From positions 2,793,501 to 2,857,500 of the forward strand of contig NZ_JAUETR010000001.1 in NCBI RefSeq assembly GCF_032484785.1: 64,000 nucleotides of DNA, read 5' to 3'. The stretch comes from Bradyrhizobium sp. SZCCHNS1050 (GTDB taxonomy: Bacteria; Pseudomonadota; Alphaproteobacteria; Rhizobiales; Xanthobacteraceae). The notes under the pieces were generated by a model that worked only from the letters and a program-made list of their open reading frames with translations, searched no databases and was not told where the DNA came from. A program made the position numbers and the translations under genes. Position 1 is the first letter of the stretch, and each line of letters begins with the position of its first letter. Shown piece after piece: positions 1 through 9,823 of the stretch.

Positions 1-492
1 CGACAGCCGGAACGTCGGATGATCCGTGAAGTTCGCTTTCGCGAATGCTTCCAGCGCCGGCCGCCGCTCGTGCAGCATGTGCGTCACTAGCTCCTTCTTG
101 CCACTCGCCAGCAGGTCGAAGGCCAGGAACAGCGCCGGCGTCTCCACCGATAGCCTCTTCACCCGGCTGGCGGCGGGATGAATCCGCTGCAGCAATGCAT
201 CGAACGAGAACGACTTCGCCTGCGGCACCACCAGCTCGCCGTCGAGGATGAAGCTCGTCGCCTCGAGCTCGCGCGCCGCGGCGACGACCTCGGGGAAGTA
301 GCGCGCGAGGTCCTCGCCGGCCTTCGACTGCATCGTCACCGTTGCGCCGTCGCGCGTCAGCAGACAACGGAAGCCGTCCCATTTTGGTTCGTATTGCCAG
401 TCCTCGCCGCGCGGGATCGCATCCACCGAGCGCGCCTCCATGGCCAGCAGGCCGGATTTGCGGGAGGGCGAGCGATGGGCGCGGGCGGGCAT
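1..492 (-). CDS. ATP-dependent DNA ligase, 3'-truncated by window edge
   Basis: The first 164 residues of an ATP-dependent DNA ligase are present; the rest lies beyond the window. The adenylation motif EPKWDGFR is visible near residue 36, with its Lys the expected AMP-accepting residue, followed by the LDGELVV motif typical of these nucleotidyltransferase domains. The protein starts almost directly with the adenylation domain, so no LigD polymerase or phosphoesterase domain precedes it; this suits a stand-alone LigC/LigD-ligase-like repair enzyme. I chose the ATG at 492. A Ku partner is not in the window. The family call is firm; the exact subtype is not. Confidence 0.85.
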   Translation of the reverse strand, partial: MPARAHRSPSRKSGLLAMEARSVDAIPRGEDWQYEPKWDGFRCLLTRDGATVTMQSKAGEDLARYFPEVVAAARELEATSFILDGELVVPQAKSFSFDALLQRIHPAASRVKRLSVETPALFLAFDLLASGKKELVTHMLHERRPALEAFAKANFTDHPTFRLS

Positions 493-531
493 GGCGACAT
501 CCGAAAACGCTGAATCACACCCCTCAACGCA

Positions 532-557
532 AACGGCCGGCGATTCCGCCGGCCGTT
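532..557 (-). terminator. Perfect hairpin downstream of trxA
   Basis: Two perfectly complementary 11-base arms enclose a four-base loop, 27 bases beyond the trxA stop. On the minus strand only a short T run follows, so termination may be weak, but the placement between trxA and the ligase suggests it separates the two transcripts. Confidence 0.6.
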
Positions 558-583
558 CGACAAAAATCATTGTTCCGCAAGCG

Positions 584-904
584 TCACACCGCCGACGAGA
601 TCCACTGCTGCAGCTTCGCCTTCGGCGCGGCGCCGACCTGGCGCGAGGCCATCTCGCCGCCCTTGAACACCATCAGGGTGGGGATCGACATCACGCCGTA
701 CTTCGAGGCCGTCTTCGGGCTCTCGTCGACGTTCAGCTTGACGATCTTGACCTTGTCGCCCATCGCACTCGAGATCTCGTCGAGGGCCGGCGCAATCATG
801 CGGCACGGGCCGCACCACTCGGCCCAGAAGTCGACCACGACCGGGCCGTCGGCCTTGAGCACTTCGCTTTCGAAATCGGCGTCGGAAACCTTGCCAACGG
901 CCAT
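584..904 (-). CDS. trxA: Thioredoxin
   Basis: This is a 106-residue single-domain thioredoxin, the usual length for the bacterial enzyme. The active site WAEWCGPCRM is intact, and the later cis-Pro region (SIPTLMVFKGG) is conserved. It reduces disulfides in cytoplasmic proteins such as ribonucleotide reductase. It follows addA on the same strand with about a 100-base gap, as I recall for other alphaproteobacteria, so it may be partly cotranscribed with addAB. A hairpin follows the gene. Confidence 0.97.
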   Translation of the reverse strand: MAVGKVSDADFESEVLKADGPVVVDFWAEWCGPCRMIAPALDEISSAMGDKVKIVKLNVDESPKTASKYGVMSIPTLMVFKGGEMASRQVGAAPKAKLQQWISSAV

Positions 905-1002
905 GGAATTACCTCGTTCGGTTGGAGGGAGCGGCGCGGACGCGCCGCTTCTGCGTGGGCGTCAAAGTAGGAATGGCGTGATGCCGGGTCAAGCGGGCTC
1001 GC

Positions 1003-4000
1003 TCAGACGTGCTGGGATGGCAGCATGGCGTCCAGCGCGGAGGCCGGAAGCTCCATGAATTCAGCGGCTTCGGTCCAGAGCAGCGCGGCGCGGACGTTTC
1101 GTCCGGGGTACAATTGGCCAAGCACGGCGCGGTACAGCGCGAGCTGCCGGACATAGGCCGGGGGCACGTCGGCGAGTCCCGAGGGCGGCTGCTGGTTGGT
1201 CTTGAAGTCGACGATCAGCACCTCGGTCCCGGTGACCACCAGGCGGTCGATCTGGCCGGAGACCAGTGCCGGAGGCTGGCCGGCCAGTGCGAGGCGGCCC
1301 ACGATCGAGACTTCCGCCCGGCTCCCGGCCGCGAACACCGCGGCAAAGCGCGGGTCTTCGACCACGGCGAGCACCCGTTCCGCAAGCCCCACGCGCTCGT
1401 CCTCCGGCCAGTCGGCGGCGTTGCGAATCAAATATCGCAGCGCGGCATCACGCCGCCGCTCCGGCGCCACGTCGGGCAGCGACTGCAGCAGGCGATGCAC
1501 CAGCGTGCCGCGCTGCATCGCGAGGCTGCGCGCCGCCAGCGATTCGCCCGTGCGCACCGGCCGCTCGTCGGCGGATGGATCGGACGGCCGGAGCACAGCG
1601 ACCTCGCCGGGCGCCTCCACCGCCGCCGTGCGCAGCCACGCCGGCAGTTCGACGGCCGTCTCGACCATGGGCCGCGTTTTGTCAGCAGCGGTTTCCGCGA
1701 TGTCCTCGGCCCGCGCATAGCGCTTGACCGGCCCGTCCTCGGTTTCGATCACCTCGACCTGCAGGCCGGCGGCGTCCAATCCGCGCGCCATCAGATCGTA
1801 CCAGCTGCCGCCGCGGACGTTGTTCATGTTGCCCGGCATGCAGCCGCCGATGATCAGCCGATCCGCGGCGCGGGTCATCGCGACATAGAGCAGCCGGCGA
1901 TACTCGTCGTCGGTCTCCTTGAGCATCGCCACGCGTGCCGCCGCGACGGGCTGCGGATCGTCGGCCTTGCGCCCGGCCCAGACCACGATCTCTTGCTCGC
2001 CATGCGGCACGTGGATCAGCCGCAGCCGCTGCGAATCCGCCGGCGACGAGGTGGTGTCGACCAGGAAGACGACGGACGCCTCGAGGCCCTTGGCGCCATG
2101 CACGGTCATCACCCTGATCTCGTCGCGCGAGATCTCCATGTCGCGCTTCACCTCGGTGTCGGCGGCGCGCAGCCAGGCGACGAAGCCCTGCAGCGAGGCC
2201 GGCGCCTTGCGCTCGTAGGACAGCGCGAGCTCGAGGAACTCGTCGAGCGCATCATTGGCCTCGTGGCCGAGCCGCGCCAGGATGCGGCGCCGGCCGCCAT
2301 CGCCGCCGAGCAGCCAGGCATAGAAGGCGAATGGCGTGTCCTCCGCGGCGCGGCGCTCGCATTGTTGCAAGCGCCGTACGACCGCCTGCAGCCGCGCGTC
2401 GTCAGCGGCGTGCGCCGTCAGTGCGTCGCGTAGCGAGCCGCGACGCTGCCACGCCAGCTTGAACAGATCGTCGTCGTCGAGCCCGAACAGCGGGCTCTTC
2501 AGCGCGGTCGCCAGCGCCAGATCGTCCTGCGGCAGCAGCAGCGCGTCGGCGAGGTTCATCAGGTCGATGATCGCGATGTGCTCGGTCAGCTTCAGCCGGT
2601 CGGCGCCGGCGACGGGGATGCCGGCGTGCTTCAGCGCCTGGATCACGGCATCGAAGGCGTTGCCGCGCCGGCGCACCAGGATCAGCATGTCGCCATAGCT
2701 CAGCCGCCGCCGCGCGCCGTCATGGCCGGTCATCGTGCCCGTCTGGATCAGCCGCTTGATCTCTGCCTGGATGCGCCTGGAAAGCTTCACCTCGGGGCTG
2801 GTGACGGAGACGCCGTCGAACGGCGCGCGCCAGCCCTCGATCTCCTTGCGGTCGTCGCGTTCGCACAGGCTCCAGAGCTCGACCATGCTCGGTCCGGCAT
2901 CGGTCAGCGCGTTGTGGATGGGATGGCCGATGTCAGGCGAGTGGATGCTGCTGTAGACGTCGCGCTCGCGGAACACGTGGTCGACCGCGTGCAGCACCGT
3001 CGGCCCGGAGCGGAACGAATAGGTGAACAACACCGGATCGAACAGCAGCCCGGCATCGGTGAAGCGCTTCTGCAACTGACGCCTGCGCGCATCGAACTCG
3101 TGCGGGTCGGCGCCCTGGAACGAGAAGATTGACTGCTTCTCGTCGCCCACCGCGAAGATCGTGCGCGTGAGTCCGTCGCGCGCCCCGGCGCCGGCGGTGA
3201 ACTCCTCGATGATGTGGGCGACGATGTCCCATTGCCGTGGGCTCGTGTCCTGCGCCTCGTCGATCAGCACGTGATCGACGCCGCGGTCGAGCTTGTAGTG
3301 CACCCAGCCGGCGGAGACGCGGTTCAGCATCGCCAGCGTCTTGTCGATCAGGTCGTCGTAGTCGAGCAGGCCGCGCTCTTCTTTTTCGCGGCGATAGTTC
3401 GCGGCGGCGGCGGTCGCGATCTGCAACAGCGCCTCGGTGCGGTCGCGCACGACCGCCGCGCGGCGCTTTTCGATCAGGCGATCGAGCCGGCGCGCCTCCG
3501 ATTCAAATAGACCGGCGATGCCGGGATTGGCGTCGGCGAACTTCTTGGTGAGCAGGGACTTCCGCGGCTCCTTGTCCTCGGTCAGGAATACGCGGAGATA
3601 TTCATCGACCTGATCGGCGCCCGAGAACGCCAGCGCCGCGCGCAACTGCTCGGCCTGCTTCTGGTCGGTCTTGGCGCCGCCGTCGAGCCGCGCGGCGATA
3701 TCGGCCCAATCCCTCAGTGGCAGATTGGGGCCGTCGACGATGTCGCGCTCGATGGCTTCCAGCGTCTCGCCGGCGCTGATGCCGAGCACCTCGCCGAGAT
3801 GTTGCGCGGCAACCTCGACGCGGCCGGCGCCATCGGTCCAGGCCATGAAGTGATCGCGGCTCAGACAGGCCTCGCGGACGACGTCCTTGAAGGTCGAATC
3901 CGCCGCATTGGCCATCGCCACCTGCAGCGCGCGGCCGACCGCGCTGTCGGGCGCGCGGGCGGCGTCGAGCAGCACCTTGAGATTGGCGCGCTCCATCATC

Positions 4001-4476
4001 TCGGTCTGGTCGCGCTCGTCGAGCACCGAGAACCGCGCCGGCACGTTGGCTTCGAACGGGAACTGCTGCAGCAGCCGCGTGCACAGCGCGTGAATGGTCT
4101 GCACCTTCAATCCGCCCGGCGTCTCCAGCGCGCTGGCGAACAGTTTTCGCGCCGAGGCCCGCAGCTTCTTGTCGGGATTGGGAATGCCGGTGGACTGGAT
4201 CGCGCCGTCGAGCGCGTCGTCGTCGAGCGTCACCCAATGGCCGAGCGTCGAGAACACGCGCTCGGCCATATTGGCGGCCGCAGCCTTGGTGAAGGTGATG
4301 CAGAGGATCTTCTCCGGCGGCACGCCGTCGAGCAGCAGCCGGATCACGCGCTGGACCAGCACATGCGTCTTGCCCGAGCCGGCATTGGCCGACACGAACG
4401 CGGAGGCAGCCGGGTTCGATGCGCGCGTCTGCGCCTCGCGCACGGCCTGCGGAATGGGGCGGGGCGCCTTCACCAT
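1003..4476 (-). CDS. addA: Double-strand break repair helicase-nuclease AddA
   Basis: AddA is the UvrD-type helicase and nuclease subunit of AddAB, which resects double-strand breaks for RecA. The Walker A motif (ANAGSGKT) is near residue 31, the Walker B/DEAQD motif near 404, GDEKQSIFSFQGADP follows, TVHGAKGLE lies near 790, and the C-terminal PD-(D/E)XK nuclease signature VDFKTN near 1089. I start it at 4476, where ATGGTGA overlaps the addB stop by seven bases, which implies translational coupling; a longer in-frame start at 4509 would lie inside addB and adds a Gly/Arg-rich leader unlike the family. Length is 1157 residues. Confidence 0.96.
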   Translation of the reverse strand: MVKAPRPIPQAVREAQTRASNPAASAFVSANAGSGKTHVLVQRVIRLLLDGVPPEKILCITFTKAAAANMAERVFSTLGHWVTLDDDALDGAIQSTGIPNPDKKLRASARKLFASALETPGGLKVQTIHALCTRLLQQFPFEANVPARFSVLDERDQTEMMERANLKVLLDAARAPDSAVGRALQVAMANAADSTFKDVVREACLSRDHFMAWTDGAGRVEVAAQHLGEVLGISAGETLEAIERDIVDGPNLPLRDWADIAARLDGGAKTDQKQAEQLRAALAFSGADQVDEYLRVFLTEDKEPRKSLLTKKFADANPGIAGLFESEARRLDRLIEKRRAAVVRDRTEALLQIATAAAANYRREKEERGLLDYDDLIDKTLAMLNRVSAGWVHYKLDRGVDHVLIDEAQDTSPRQWDIVAHIIEEFTAGAGARDGLTRTIFAVGDEKQSIFSFQGADPHEFDARRRQLQKRFTDAGLLFDPVLFTYSFRSGPTVLHAVDHVFRERDVYSSIHSPDIGHPIHNALTDAGPSMVELWSLCERDDRKEIEGWRAPFDGVSVTSPEVKLSRRIQAEIKRLIQTGTMTGHDGARRRLSYGDMLILVRRRGNAFDAVIQALKHAGIPVAGADRLKLTEHIAIIDLMNLADALLLPQDDLALATALKSPLFGLDDDDLFKLAWQRRGSLRDALTAHAADDARLQAVVRRLQQCERRAAEDTPFAFYAWLLGGDGGRRRILARLGHEANDALDEFLELALSYERKAPASLQGFVAWLRAADTEVKRDMEISRDEIRVMTVHGAKGLEASVVFLVDTTSSPADSQRLRLIHVPHGEQEIVVWAGRKADDPQPVAAARVAMLKETDDEYRRLLYVAMTRAADRLIIGGCMPGNMNNVRGGSWYDLMARGLDAAGLQVEVIETEDGPVKRYARAEDIAETAADKTRPMVETAVELPAWLRTAAVEAPGEVAVLRPSDPSADERPVRTGESLAARSLAMQRGTLVHRLLQSLPDVAPERRRDAALRYLIRNAADWPEDERVGLAERVLAVVEDPRFAAVFAAGSRAEVSIVGRLALAGQPPALVSGQIDRLVVTGTEVLIVDFKTNQQPPSGLADVPPAYVRQLALYRAVLGQLYPGRNVRAALLWTEAAEFMELPASALDAMLPSQHV

Positions 4477-7400
4477 TCCTCCACCCCCAGGCCGCCGGCC
4501 GCCGACCATTCCTTGATACGGGCGAGATCGTCATAGCTACCGTAGCGGTTCGCCCACATCGACAGGTTCAGCGAGGTGTAGCCTTGATTGACGTCCTCGA
4601 AGCTGCGGATCAATGCCTCGAGCTTTTCGCGCGCCTCCTGCGCGGCCTGGTCCGGATGTTGCGGCGGGTCGCTCTTGTTGATCTTCAATTCGAGAATGCG
4701 CTCTTCGCCCGGCGGGTTGTTGCCGGACAAGCGGACATAGACGAGCTGGCTGATCAGGCTGCCGGCGGGGATGCCGTCGAAGCCGCCTTCGCGCAGGATC
4801 GCGGCCTCGAGCGTAAGCTGCGGCGACAGCCCCATGCGCACCTGCTTGGCCGTCGGCGGCTGGCCAGTCTTGTAGTCGAGAATGGCGTAGGTGCCCTCGG
4901 CACGCTGTTCGATGCGGTCGGCGCGCGCCGACAGCATGAAGGTGCGGCCCTGATCCAAGGGAATGCCGATCTCGCCGCGGATCTCCGCGGTGATGGCGCC
5001 GATCTGCTCGCGTCGCGCGGTCTCCCACGCCGCGAACCAGCCGGCGATGCGCTGGAAACGCGGCCACCACAGCGCCCGCGCCTCGGGCCGCTCCATCAGC
5101 GGCGCAAAGTGCTTCTCGCCGATCACGCGCAGCGCATGCGCCGGATGCAGCGGCAGGGCATCGGCATAGGTCTGCGTGAATTCGCCGATCGCTTCGTGAA
5201 TCGCCGAGCCTCGATCGGCGGCCGACAGCGGCATGTCGACGGGATCGAGCGGATCGAGCCGCAGGATGTAGCGCGCGAAGATGGTGTAGGGATCGCGCAG
5301 CCAGTCCTCGATGGCGGTCACCGACATGCGCAGCGGCCGTGCTGCCAGCGGCGGCTTCGGCGCCGGCTGTTCGACCGGCTTCACCGCGGCGGGCTGGTCG
5401 AGCACCTCGGCATAGCGGACGTAAGTCTCGCCGCGCGCGGTCGCCGCCTTCCAGCGCTCGGCGCCAGCGACGGCTTCGAGACGGTGCAGGAAGCGCGAGG
5501 CCACGGCCGGCGCGCCGCCCGATTTTGCGGCGTGCGTCAGGATCACCTCGGGCGCGCCGAGCAGTTGTGCGAAATCGTGTGCTGATAGTCCGATGCGGCG
5601 CTCGGGCAGGTCGAGGCCGAGCTGATGCCGCATCGGGCGGCTGAGCCAGGGATCGATGCGCGGCGCCGGCGGCCATATGCCCTCGATCAGGCCGCCGACG
5701 ATCATGCGGTCGGCCTGCATCAGTCGCGCTTCGAGCGGACCGTAGATCTGCAGCTGCGCGCCGTGGCGCTCGGGCCGGCGCACCGCGCGATCGGAGAAGG
5801 CGGTATGGAACAGATCCGGATAGTCCGACAGCGGCGCCATCAGGCCGCAGCGCTCGCCGGACGCGAGCAGGTCGTCGAAGCAGCGCGCCAGCGCCGCGCC
5901 GTCGCGATCGGTGAACGCGGTGCTGAGACCGACATCGTCTGTCGAGAGTGCGATCAACACCTCACGATGCCGCGCGGCGAGCTCGGCGAAATCCTGCGGG
6001 CGCGGCGAGGCAAGGTTTTCCAGCGGCGCCAGGGCCGTCTGCAATTGCGCGATCAGCGCGCCGACGCGGTCGAGCTGCTCGGGACTGAGACGCGCGCGCG
6101 GCTCGGCCTTGTGCAGCGATGATGCTTCGCCCTGGTTCAGCTTGGTGTGCTCGTCGCGGAAGCGCGCGAAGTCGCGCGCGAGCCCGCTGCTTCCGGCTTG
6201 TGGCCGCGTGCCGCGCAGCACCGCGAGCTCCAGCGTCTCGATGGCACTCTTCCAGCCATTCGCGGCGCGGCCGAGCCGGCACAGCGGATGCTTGAGCAGC
6301 GCCAGCAAAGTCGGCGGCTCCAGTCCGCGCGCGGCGGCTTCGGCGGCGAGGCGCGCGAAGATGCCGGCCGGCGTCTCCAACAGCGCGTCACCGCCGGAAT
6401 CGTCAAACGTCAGGTGCCAGCGCGTCAGCGCCGCCATCACGCGGCGCGCCAGCGCGCGGTCCGGCGTCACCAGCGCAGCGGACTTGCCGAGATGGCGCGC
6501 CTCGCGCATCGCGATGGCGATCGCCAGCGCCTCCATTTCGGGGTTGGGCGCGGCGACGACGGCGAGATTGTCCATCGCTTCGGCAATGTTGGCGGCGATG
6601 TCGAACTGACGCAGGCGCTCGTGCCAGACGGCGGTGGCTTCCGACGGCCGCATCGCTTCTGAGATCAGCACCTCGCGGCCGCCACGGCCGGGTGGTGCGA
6701 GGCGGATCACGTCGCGCCGCTCCAGGCCGAAGCGCTTGAGCAGCAGGTGCATGGCATATTGCGGATGATTGACCGCGGGCGGCGTCAACACGCGGCCGGC
6801 GCGGTCCTTGGCACCGCCGATCGAATTCCACGCGGCTTCGTCGAGATCGGTGTCGAGCCCAGGCAGCACCACCGCGCCATGCGGCAGCTTGGCGACGGCG
6901 AGCAGGAATTTTGCCGTCGCCGGCATCGAGCCGGTGGAGCCTGCGGCAATGACGGGACCATCGGGATGCGCCGACAGCCGCGCCGCTTCGGCCGCGATCA
7001 GCAGATCGCGCCGCGCCGCCGGCTCGATGCGCTCGATCTCCTGCAGATAGGCGGGCCACGCGGTCCGCGCGATGCGCAGGAACTCGAGCGAATACTGCCA
7101 GTATTTGTCGAGCTGATCCGGCACCAGCGCATCGAGCGCATCCCAGGACACGCCGCGCGTCACCATGTCGTCGATCAGCCGCGCGAGGTCGCCGGCCAGC
7201 GCAAGCGTCGAGGCGGGCCCGCCGATCACGAGCGGCGCCGACACCGGCGTCTTGGCCCAGGCCGCGACCAGCCGCGCCAGCGTGAGCCGGCGCTGCAGGT
7301 CGTCGAGCCGTTCCGGAATCTCCAGCGGCGCCGGCCCGAGGAACGCGTCGCGGTCCTCCGCGAAGGCGAGCTCGTCCTCGTCGATATCGCCGAGCGCGAC

Positions 7401-7616
7401 CAGGCGCGGCAGCACCGCGGCATCGGTCTTCAGCTCGTCGAGGAACATCTCGCGCGCCACCCGCAGGGAGCGCCGCGTCGGCAGATACAGCGTCGCGGTC
7501 GCGAGCCGGGCGGGATCGCTGCGTGCCTCGAAGCCGTCGACCAGCCGGCCGTCGACCAGCGCGGCGATCACGCTGCGCAGGAACGGCGCCGAGATGGGAA
7601 CGGTGAAGACGCGCAT
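4470..7616 (-). CDS. addB: Double-strand break repair protein AddB, alphaproteobacterial type
   Basis: The 1048-residue partner of AddA. A second nuclease domain is visible at the C-terminus (ILDYKTGQPPT, near residue 912). Two features differ from Bacillus AddB: I see no Walker A motif near the N-terminus, so the helicase-like domain should not hydrolyse ATP, and the C-terminal nuclease region lacks the cysteines that bind an iron-sulfur cluster in Firmicutes. Both fit the alphaproteobacterial AddB family. It precedes and overlaps addA, and a long repeat-filled intergenic region separates it from the gene upstream. Confidence 0.95.
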   Translation of the reverse strand: MRVFTVPISAPFLRSVIAALVDGRLVDGFEARSDPARLATATLYLPTRRSLRVAREMFLDELKTDAAVLPRLVALGDIDEDELAFAEDRDAFLGPAPLEIPERLDDLQRRLTLARLVAAWAKTPVSAPLVIGGPASTLALAGDLARLIDDMVTRGVSWDALDALVPDQLDKYWQYSLEFLRIARTAWPAYLQEIERIEPAARRDLLIAAEAARLSAHPDGPVIAAGSTGSMPATAKFLLAVAKLPHGAVVLPGLDTDLDEAAWNSIGGAKDRAGRVLTPPAVNHPQYAMHLLLKRFGLERRDVIRLAPPGRGGREVLISEAMRPSEATAVWHERLRQFDIAANIAEAMDNLAVVAAPNPEMEALAIAIAMREARHLGKSAALVTPDRALARRVMAALTRWHLTFDDSGGDALLETPAGIFARLAAEAAARGLEPPTLLALLKHPLCRLGRAANGWKSAIETLELAVLRGTRPQAGSSGLARDFARFRDEHTKLNQGEASSLHKAEPRARLSPEQLDRVGALIAQLQTALAPLENLASPRPQDFAELAARHREVLIALSTDDVGLSTAFTDRDGAALARCFDDLLASGERCGLMAPLSDYPDLFHTAFSDRAVRRPERHGAQLQIYGPLEARLMQADRMIVGGLIEGIWPPAPRIDPWLSRPMRHQLGLDLPERRIGLSAHDFAQLLGAPEVILTHAAKSGGAPAVASRFLHRLEAVAGAERWKAATARGETYVRYAEVLDQPAAVKPVEQPAPKPPLAARPLRMSVTAIEDWLRDPYTIFARYILRLDPLDPVDMPLSAADRGSAIHEAIGEFTQTYADALPLHPAHALRVIGEKHFAPLMERPEARALWWPRFQRIAGWFAAWETARREQIGAITAEIRGEIGIPLDQGRTFMLSARADRIEQRAEGTYAILDYKTGQPPTAKQVRMGLSPQLTLEAAILREGGFDGIPAGSLISQLVYVRLSGNNPPGEERILELKINKSDPPQHPDQAAQEAREKLEALIRSFEDVNQGYTSLNLSMWANRYGSYDDLARIKEWSAAGGLGVEEW

Positions 7617-8514
7617 GGCCTGCGATTCGGGTTGCTGTGCTGTCTATATAGGGACCGATCGGGCGGAGGTCATATCCGGGGTGTGGACGGGTGTTGATAG
7701 GTGCGTGACCATTGTCGCGGGCTCAGAGCGCGCCGCGCGGATGAGCCCAGCTGGACCCATTCACCCCCGCCGTCATCGCCCGCTTTCGCGGGACGACTGA
7801 GTCTGGAAAGCCAAGCTGCCCACCCGCTCGCAATGACGGGGACGCCCAGCATCGTCCTCCATTGTGGGTACAGATCTCGCGCCGGAGACAAACCCCTGTG
7901 CCCTCGCGACGCCATCGCGCCCGAGTGATGCAAATCGTGCGCCCTCATCCGAAGCAAGGGCGCAGGGAAGGCCGGGCCTCGGCTGAGGCCCGTGGCCCCC
8001 GTGCGTGAAAGAGTGCACGGGGCAGGAACCACAGGTTCAGCCGGAACGACCCGGCCTTCCCTGCGCGACGGTGTTACGGCTTATACGTCCTCTCCTCGGT
8101 GTGCCGGCTTGTAGCCACCGTCGCCCGCGCGCGGCGTCAGCAGCGGCGCGAGCTTGGCATCAGCATCGGGATGCCGGGACCTTACGATTTCGCCGTCCTG
8201 CCCGAACCGTTCGTCCGCGCACCCGAAAGCACGCTGCAATCCTGACAGGCCATCGCATCCCGCGCTCAACGTCCGTGACGACCGCGATACGCCCCTCGCA
8301 ACGAGGCGGGATGCGCATGAGAGAACATGAATTCTGTAAAAGCGAAAGAAGAATTTTGTGCGCGTCGGACGCGACGAGCGGGATCGGGTTGAATGTGCGG
8401 ACGAAAATCGTTTCTCGACGCAGATGATTTGAGTGATCCCAGCGCAGGGTCGGCGCCGACGAGGCGGAGCAAATCGCGCAACGCGCCGACCTGATTCGCC
8501 CGTCGGGCAGTCCG
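7617..8514. other. Long intergenic region with repeat debris
   Basis: No gene is supported between the addB start and the murU-like stop. The left part (about 7765-7860) holds short palindromic fragments built on gtcatcgcccgc and gcaatgacgggg. The right part is mostly one structured repeat, listed separately at 7960-8430. Short open frames across it have no recognisable domains and no convincing ribosome binding sites. Confidence 0.6.
7960..8430 (-). repeat. Bradyrhizobium-type dispersed intergenic repeat with terminal inverted arms
   Basis: A 17-base arm at 7960-7976 (starting gcgcagggaaggcc) is perfectly inverted at 8050-8066. Between them lie smaller hairpins, for example 7974-7991 and one around the gtgc...gcac at 8001-8018. 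On the minus strand the preceding stretch to about 8430 carries segments that resemble, from memory, a repeat found many times in Bradyrhizobium and Rhodopseudomonas genomes and often mis-annotated as small proteins. The inverted arms are seen directly; the family assignment and the outer limit are inference. Confidence 0.55.
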
Positions 8515-9237
8515 CTACGCCGCACTCTCCATCAGAGCCTCTTCCGCTTCCGCCACCGCGGCCGGCGTGCCGACATGCATCCAGACGCCTTCGAGGCGGA
8601 GGCCGAACAGGCGGTCCTGCTCGTTCGCCTTGTCGAACATCTTCGTCAGCGAGAACTCGCCGTTCGGCGCGCCGTCGAAGATCGATGGCGAGATGATCGC
8701 GGCGCCCGCGTAGACGAACGGCACCACCTGATGCTCCCGCCGCTTGCGCAAGGTACCGTCGGCGAGCATCGCGTAGTCGCCTTGACCCGCGTAGCCGATC
8801 GAGGTCGCGGTCGGCGCCATCAGCAGCATGATGTCCATGCGTTCGGGATCGAACGCGTCGGCGAGCCGGGACAGGTTCTGGCGCACGCCCTCGATCCACA
8901 TCGTGTCGGAGTTGACGTGGAAGAACGGCTCGTGGCCGAGCAGCGGCAGCGCCTTGACGACGCCGCCGCCGGTGCCGAGCACCTGGTCGCGCTCGTCGGA
9001 GATGATCACGCGGGGCGTGCTGCGCGCCGCCGTGTGCGCGATGATCTGGTCGGCGAGATAATGGACGTTGACGACGGCTTCGGTGACGCCGGCTTCGGCG
9101 AGGCGGTCGAGCACATGGTCGAGCAGCGGGCGGCCGGCGACGCGCACCAGTGGTTTGGGCATCGTCTCCGTCAGTGGGCGCATGCGCAATCCGAGACCGG
9201 CGGCGAGGACCATGGCTTTGTGCGGCTTGACGGGCAT
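8515..9237 (-). CDS. murU: Nucleotidyltransferase, MurU-like (N-acetylmuramate-1-phosphate uridylyltransferase)
   Basis: A 240-residue sugar-1-phosphate nucleotidyltransferase. The N-terminal signature LAAGLGLRMRPLT and the following MPKPLV are the nucleotide-binding loop and Lys of this fold; the NSDTMW motif carries the metal-binding Asp. The short length and the nearby AmgK kinase domain suggest MurU, which makes UDP-MurNAc during peptidoglycan recycling and bypasses de novo, fosfomycin-sensitive synthesis. A mannose-1-phosphate guanylyltransferase is the common automatic annotation and cannot be excluded from sequence alone. It is the last gene of a minus-strand run with PilZ, tsaE-amgK and divL. 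Confidence 0.8.
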   Translation of the reverse strand: MPVKPHKAMVLAAGLGLRMRPLTETMPKPLVRVAGRPLLDHVLDRLAEAGVTEAVVNVHYLADQIIAHTAARSTPRVIISDERDQVLGTGGGVVKALPLLGHEPFFHVNSDTMWIEGVRQNLSRLADAFDPERMDIMLLMAPTATSIGYAGQGDYAMLADGTLRKRREHQVVPFVYAGAAIISPSIFDGAPNGEFSLTKMFDKANEQDRLFGLRLEGVWMHVGTPAAVAEAEEALMESAA

Positions 9238-9387
9238 CTTCAGGGCATCTCGATCAACGGTGGCATGTGCGAATCATACCACGCAAAAACATCTATCGTC
9301 TCGGCCGGTTGCGATAGCCCGTGCCGATGACGAATATGCGACGGCTGCCCGGCCATCGTGATGCAAGATGCCGCAGTCGTGGCTCGG

Positions 9388-9693
9388 TCAGGCTTCGGCC
9401 GAGGCGCGCTTGTTGGTCTTCTTCTTGCCTTGCTTCAGGAAGGTGACGCCGATCTGGTCGCCATTGACCCAGGCCAGCTCGCAGCGCCGGTAGGCCAGGC
9501 CGGTCGACGACAACAGCAGGAAGAACTCCTTCAGGTGAAGGCCTTCGACCGAGCCCTCGACCGTCAGCTTCGCCCCGGTCTCCGAGACGTCCTCGATGGT
9601 GCAGTTGCGCCGCCAGGTGCCGTCGATGCCCATCATGAAAGCCGGGATGCCGCGCTCGAAGACGACGCGTTCGCCCTTCATCCGCTCTGCCAT
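9388..9693 (-). CDS. PilZ domain protein
   Basis: A 101-residue single PilZ domain. The Arg-rich N-terminal segment and the later DVSETGA (form of the D/NxSxxG motif) are the residues that contact cyclic di-GMP in this family. I prefer the ATG at 9693 because GGAGG lies seven bases upstream; an ATG at 9705 overlaps that site. It lies between the murU-like gene and tsaE-amgK on the same strand. Its partner is unknown; a stand-alone PilZ usually acts as a c-di-GMP-dependent adaptor. A Lys/Thr-rich C-terminal tail follows the domain. Confidence 0.85.
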   Translation of the reverse strand: MAERMKGERVVFERGIPAFMMGIDGTWRRNCTIEDVSETGAKLTVEGSVEGLHLKEFFLLLSSTGLAYRRCELAWVNGDQIGVTFLKQGKKKTNKRASAEA

Positions 9694-9823
9694 CGCAACC
9701 TCCATTCACGCGCGGCGCGCAACCGGCGCCACGGGCGCAAGGTAAAGGGGGATGGCTAAGAACCGGTAAAGCCACGGAGGTGCGCGGTTTTGGCGCGTTC
9801 TCTCTCCACGGCGGCGATCGGCT

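Noticed and set aside
8081..8899. A 272-residue minus-strand frame spanning the repeat and the murU-like gene
   Set aside because: It runs out of frame through the murU-like gene and its other half is the dispersed repeat.
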